DNA from: an uncultured Clostridium sp.
GTDB taxonomy: Bacteria; Bacillota; Clostridia; TANB77; CAG-508
DNA length: 8,200 nt
Direction: 5' to 3'
Assembly: GCA_947426875.1 (NCBI GenBank)
Contig: CANEFU010000046.1
Location: 1 to 8,200, forward strand
Shown here: in pieces, positions 6,356-8,200 of the stretch
How positions within the stretch are numbered: position 1 is the first letter of the stretch
Layout: every line of letters begins with the position of its first letter
The notes under the pieces: generated by a model
What the model saw: only the letters and a program-made list of their open reading frames with translations
Told to the model about the DNA's origin: nothing
Databases searched by the model: none
Translations under genes and position numbers: made by a program

Positions 6356-6847
6356 ATGAAAAAAGTAATTGTTTATGCAAGTAAAACAGGTACAACTGAA
6401 AAATGTGCTAATTTAATTGCTAAAGAAATAAAAGATGTAACAATAGTAAACATAGAGGAGCAGAATGTAGATATAAATCAGTATGATTTAGTTATGATAG
6501 GAACACCAATTAGAATAGGGTTTATACATAAAAAAGTAAAGCAATTTATAAAGAATAATTTTGAATTATTGAAGACAAAGAAAACAGCCTATTTTATTTG
6601 TTGTGGTTTCAGTGAAAATGAGAAACAATATTATGAACAAAATATAGCAAAAGAGTTATTGGATAAATCTATTATCTATACTACATTTGGTGGAGAAATG
6701 AATTTAGAAAAACAAAAAGGTTTTGATAAAGTTATCGTGAAAATGGTAAGCAAGAATATCAAACCGCAAAATAAGAAAGTAGAGATATTACAATCTAATG
6801 TAGAAGAATTTATAAGAAAAATAAACGAGATAGATAAAGCAAATTAA
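6356..6847 (+). CDS. Flavodoxin-domain protein, HemG-like
   Basis: A 163-residue FMN-binding flavodoxin-fold protein, expected to act as a small redox carrier or oxidase in the cytoplasm. The N-terminal strand KVIVYA is followed by the FMN phosphate loop SKTGTT (9-14). The YDLVMIGTPIRIG segment (43-55) supplies the second FMN-contacting loop, and FICCGF (80-85) the third strand. The late FGGEMNLEKQKGFDKVIVKMV stretch (111-131; FGGEMN at 111-116) resembles the protoporphyrinogen oxidase HemG/flavodoxin-5 group more than classical flavodoxins. Heme synthesis genes are absent from the window, so a HemG role is not supported by context. AGGGGA (6341-6346) lies 9 bases before the ATG, overlapping the end of the preceding gene. 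It is the last gene of the operon, with a strong terminator just downstream. Confidence 0.9.
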   Translation: MKKVIVYASKTGTTEKCANLIAKEIKDVTIVNIEEQNVDINQYDLVMIGTPIRIGFIHKKVKQFIKNNFELLKTKKTAYFICCGFSENEKQYYEQNIAKELLDKSIIYTTFGGEMNLEKQKGFDKVIVKMVSKNIKPQNKKVEILQSNVEEFIRKINEIDKAN

Positions 6848-6853
6848 AAAAGT

Positions 6854-6889
6854 AAAAATATAGCAATATAAGGTATTGCTATATTTTTT
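6854..6889 (+). terminator. Intrinsic terminator of the four-gene operon
   Basis: AAAAATATAGCAATA (6854-6868) pairs perfectly with TATTGCTATATTTTT (6874-6888) over 15 base pairs around a 5-base loop, and the T-run ends at 6889. It begins 7 bases after the flavodoxin stop. The A-run on the left also makes it usable for transcripts from the right. It separates the operon from the sdpRI cassette. Confidence 0.9.
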
Positions 6890-6921
6890 ATAACTATTTA
6901 GAAAAATATCTAAATAGTTAT
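6890..6921. promoter_or_regulatory. Upstream operator palindrome of the sdpRI promoter
   Basis: Perfect 13-base arms, ATAACTATTTAGA (6890-6902) and its inverse complement (6909-6921), flank a 6-base centre. The palindrome ends on the first base of the -35 box. Its core, 6894-6917, matches the core of the second palindrome (6950-6973) at 21 of 24 positions, which marks both as sites for one dimeric protein, presumably the ArsR-family repressor encoded next. Confidence 0.75.
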
Positions 6922-6949
6922 TGACATTATAGATAAGGTTTGGTACAAT
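6921..6949 (+). promoter_or_regulatory. Sigma-A promoter of the sdpRI cassette
   Basis: A perfect -35 TTGACA (6921-6926), a 17-base spacer and -10 TACAAT (6944-6949), with a TG at 6941-6942 forming an extended -10. Initiation is expected near 6956, giving a leader of about 37 bases. It is the strongest promoter match in the window and lies between two operator-like palindromes. Confidence 0.88.
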
Positions 6950-6976
6950 CTATTTAGATATATATCGAAATAGATT
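6947..6976. promoter_or_regulatory. Downstream operator palindrome covering the transcription start
   Basis: AATCTATTTAGATAT (6947-6961) faces its inverse complement (6962-6976) with a single mismatch at 6967 and no spacer. It overlaps the end of the -10 box and the expected start point, so a bound repressor would block initiation. The core lies exactly 56 bases downstream of the matching core at 6894, about 5.3 helical turns. Confidence 0.75.
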
Positions 6977-6980
6977 AAGT

Positions 6981-6988
6981 GAGGTGAT
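6981..6988 (+). promoter_or_regulatory. Ribosome binding site that decides the sdpR start
   Basis: GAGGTGAT lies 4 bases before TTG at 6993 and 10 before ATG at 6999. The TTG spacing is identical to that of the coat gene (GAGGTGAT, 4 bases, TTG), so TTG is preferred. A GTG at 6984 is part of this site and cannot be the start. Confidence 0.7.
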
Positions 6989-6992
6989 TATT

Positions 6993-7274
6993 TTGGGAAT
7001 GTCGGAAACATTAAAAGCAATTAGTGAGCCTGTTAGGCGTGAAATATTGGAACTACTAAAAGATGGTAGAAGAACAGCAGGAGAGATATCAAGTAGTTTT
7101 AATTTGACAGCAGCAACCGTATCTTATCATTTATCAAACTTAAAAAAAGCCAATCTAATAACAGAAACAAAGGAAAAGAACTTTATATTTTATGAATTAA
7201 ATAGTTCTGTGTTTGAAGATGTTTTAGTATGGATTTATAAATTAGGAGGAAATAAAAATGGAAAAGAAAAATAA
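6993..7274 (+). CDS. sdpR: ArsR-family repressor, SdpR-like
   Basis: A 93-residue winged-helix repressor. The N-terminal helix carries ISEPVRREILELLKDG (10-25), and the helix-turn-helix follows, with TAATVSYHLSNLKKANLI (39-56) as the recognition helix; the wing is ETKEKNFIFYEL (58-69). The Cys-rich ELCVCDL-type metal site of ArsR/SmtB sensors is absent, and the protein has no Cys at all, so it is not a metal sensor of that class. Like B. subtilis SdpR it sits directly before an SdpI-family gene. In that system SdpR represses sdpRI until SdpI, bound to the SdpC toxin, holds SdpR at the membrane. The same logic is inferred here. The TTG start was chosen from ribosome binding site spacing; ATG at 6999 is the alternative. 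It overlaps sdpI by 17 bases. Confidence 0.88.
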   Translation: MGMSETLKAISEPVRREILELLKDGRRTAGEISSSFNLTAATVSYHLSNLKKANLITETKEKNFIFYELNSSVFEDVLVWIYKLGGNKNGKEK

Positions 7275-7809
7275 GAAAACATTAATTTTAAGTGTAATGG
7301 TATGCTTGTTACCAATAATTTTAGGAATTGTTTTGTATCCTAAACTACCAGAGCAAATGCCAATTCATTTTACGATAAACGATGTGCCAGACAACTATGC
7401 ACCAAAGAATTTTGCATTATTCGGAACACCACTAATTATGGCTATCGTTCAAGCCATATGCTTAGTAGCTATTAATTTGAAAACAAATAAATTACAGAAT
7501 GATAAGAAACCAAAGATATTAAAAATAATGGAATGGTTTATTCCTATCGTAACAGTACTCATATATATTATTATGGTAGAAGTTCCATTGGGGAGTACGG
7601 TTTATGTAGGAAAAAGTGTATGTTTGATTTTGGGAATTTTATTTATGATAATAGGAAATTATTTACCTAAAGTGAGTTATGAAGTAGGAAAAACAATGTT
7701 TCATCCAACTCCTAAAAGTGAGAAATCATTTAGAAAGATGAGTAAAATAATGGGATATTCTTTTGTGGGAATGGGAATACTTTTGCTTATTTTGATTATA
7801 TGGGTATAA
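7258..7809 (+). CDS. sdpI: SdpI-family membrane protein (toxin immunity/signalling)
   Basis: A 183-residue integral membrane protein. An N-terminal helix (9-27) leads into a DUF1648 module with LYPKLPEQMPIHF (26-38) and DNYAPKN (45-51). Further helices lie at about 55-73, 92-108, 118-135 and 166-183. NYLPKV (134-139) matches the N-x-x-P-K start of the SdpI domain. In the usual family the following loop reads like GIRTPWT with a later W and H; here it is VGKTMFHPTPKSEKSFRK (143-160), so this loop is divergent. In B. subtilis SdpI gives immunity to the SdpC killing factor and relieves SdpR repression. AGGAGG (7244-7249) lies 8 bases before the ATG, inside the repressor gene. No SdpC-like toxin or SdpAB gene is visible nearby, so it may protect against toxins made by other cells or respond to other envelope stress. 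Confidence 0.88.
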   Translation: MEKKNKKTLILSVMVCLLPIILGIVLYPKLPEQMPIHFTINDVPDNYAPKNFALFGTPLIMAIVQAICLVAINLKTNKLQNDKKPKILKIMEWFIPIVTVLIYIIMVEVPLGSTVYVGKSVCLILGILFMIIGNYLPKVSYEVGKTMFHPTPKSEKSFRKMSKIMGYSFVGMGILLLILIIWV

Positions 7810-7826
7810 TATAACAACATATATAC

Positions 7827-7856
7827 TTGCAATTCCTACTCTTTTAGTAGTATAAT
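7827..7856 (+). promoter_or_regulatory. Sigma-A promoter of the Rrf2-family regulator gene
   Basis: TTGCAA (7827-7832), 18-base spacer, perfect TATAAT (7851-7856). Initiation near 7863 would leave a very short leader just including the GGAGGG at 7866-7871, or start slightly earlier. No terminator precedes it, so sdpI transcripts may also read into this gene. Confidence 0.75.
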
Positions 7857-7861
7857 ATACT
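7836..7861. promoter_or_regulatory. Overlapping inverted repeats, likely Rrf2-type operator
   Basis: CTACT (7836-7840) and AGTAG (7846-7850) form an inverted repeat with a 5-base centre CTTTT inside the promoter spacer. A second palindrome, AGTAT-AAT-ATACT (7849-7861), covers the -10 box. The first has the same layout as type 1 IscR sites, where GACT and AGTC are split by an AT-rich centre. Self-regulation by the following gene is inferred. Confidence 0.5.
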
Positions 7862-7877
7862 AAATGGAGGGATTTGT

Positions 7878-8200
7878 ATGAAAATATCCACAAAAGGAAG
7901 ATATGCTTTGAGAGTTATGATAGATTTGGCATTAAATAGTAAGGAAAAATATATAAATTCAAAGGAAATAGCTACAAGGCAAGAAATATCAAGTAAATAT
8001 TTAGAACAAATTATAGCAATGTTAAATAGGGCAGGATATTTAGAAACAGCAAGAGGAAATACAGGAGGATACAAATTAGCAAGAAAACCAAGCGAATGCA
8101 TAATAGGAGATATATTAAAAGCTACAGAAGGAAACTTAACACCAATAGATTGCCTAATAGAAGAAGGAAAATGTAAAAGGCAAGAAGAATGTAAAACGTA
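7878..8200 (+). CDS. iscR: Rrf2/IscR-family Fe-S-responsive transcription regulator, 3' end outside window
   Basis: The first 107 residues are visible, of a usual 140-150. The N-terminal MKISTKGRYALRVMIDLAL is the hallmark start of the Rrf2 family. The winged helix-turn-helix follows, with KEIATRQEISSKYLEQI (29-45) as recognition region and ARGNTGGYKLAR (58-69) as the wing. Three cysteines at 92, 99 and 105 (C-x6-C-x5-C) match the cluster-ligand region of IscR (C-x5-C-x5-C in E. coli). This separates it from CymR, which lacks them, and supports binding of a [2Fe-2S] cluster. In Clostridia such genes are commonly followed by cysteine desulfurase and IscU scaffold genes, which would lie past the right edge. 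GGAGGG (7866-7871) lies 6 bases before the ATG. The upstream inverted repeats suggest self-repression. The frame is intact to the window end. Confidence 0.9.
   Translation, partial: MKISTKGRYALRVMIDLALNSKEKYINSKEIATRQEISSKYLEQIIAMLNRAGYLETARGNTGGYKLARKPSECIIGDILKATEGNLTPIDCLIEEGKCKRQEECKT

Noticed and set aside
6854..6889. Terminator hairpin as part of the sdpRI operator set
   Set aside because: It is a classical stem with T-run just after a stop codon and shares no core with the two operator palindromes.

Overview
The window is AT-rich bacterial DNA with densely packed genes, most of them on the + strand. Genes have strong GGAGG-type ribosome binding sites, two have likely TTG starts, and Ile codons are often ATA and Arg codons often AGA. 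It also carries a CotF-type spore coat gene with a sporulation-like promoter. Together these point to a low-GC, endospore-forming member of the Bacillota, most likely a clostridial lineage. No genus can be named from the sequence. No stretch of more than 300 bases lacks a gene. There is no sign of an insertion sequence, CRISPR array, tRNA or rRNA.

Region 1 (1-1480): the 3' part of a CPA2-type cation/proton antiporter, cut by the window edge, followed by a small P-loop kinase-like protein of a type common in phages. Region 2 (1604-3656): an RsmB/NOP-family RNA cytosine methyltransferase, then a gene whose product fuses a GIY-YIG nuclease domain to a penicillin-binding/class A beta-lactamase-like serine hydrolase domain. 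This pair ends at a stem-loop terminator at 3664-3693 that it shares with the convergent coat gene.

Region 3 (3699-4410): a CotF-like spore coat gene on the minus strand. Its start is a TTG behind a near-perfect Shine-Dalgarno, and a sigma-E/K-like promoter lies just upstream. The 157-base divergent spacer also holds a candidate vegetative promoter facing right. Region 4 (4411-6847): four tightly spaced genes: an unrecognised alpha-helical repeat protein, an MBL-fold hydrolase overlapping it by 7 bases, a YjbR/MmcQ-fold protein and a HemG-like flavodoxin. They end at a strong terminator (6854-6889).

Region 5 (6890-7809): an sdpRI-type autoregulatory cassette. The ArsR-family repressor gene overlaps the SdpI-family membrane protein gene by 17 bases. 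Its near-consensus promoter sits between two near-identical palindromes, very likely the repressor's own operators. No SdpC-like toxin gene is visible. Region 6 (7810-8200): a consensus promoter with overlapping inverted repeats, then the 5' part of an Rrf2/IscR-type regulator with three cluster-ligand cysteines, cut by the right edge.

The most notable items are the GIY-YIG/serine hydrolase fusion, the paired operators of the sdpRI cassette, the sporulation-type promoter of the coat gene, and the unrecognised helical-repeat protein that heads the four-gene operon.
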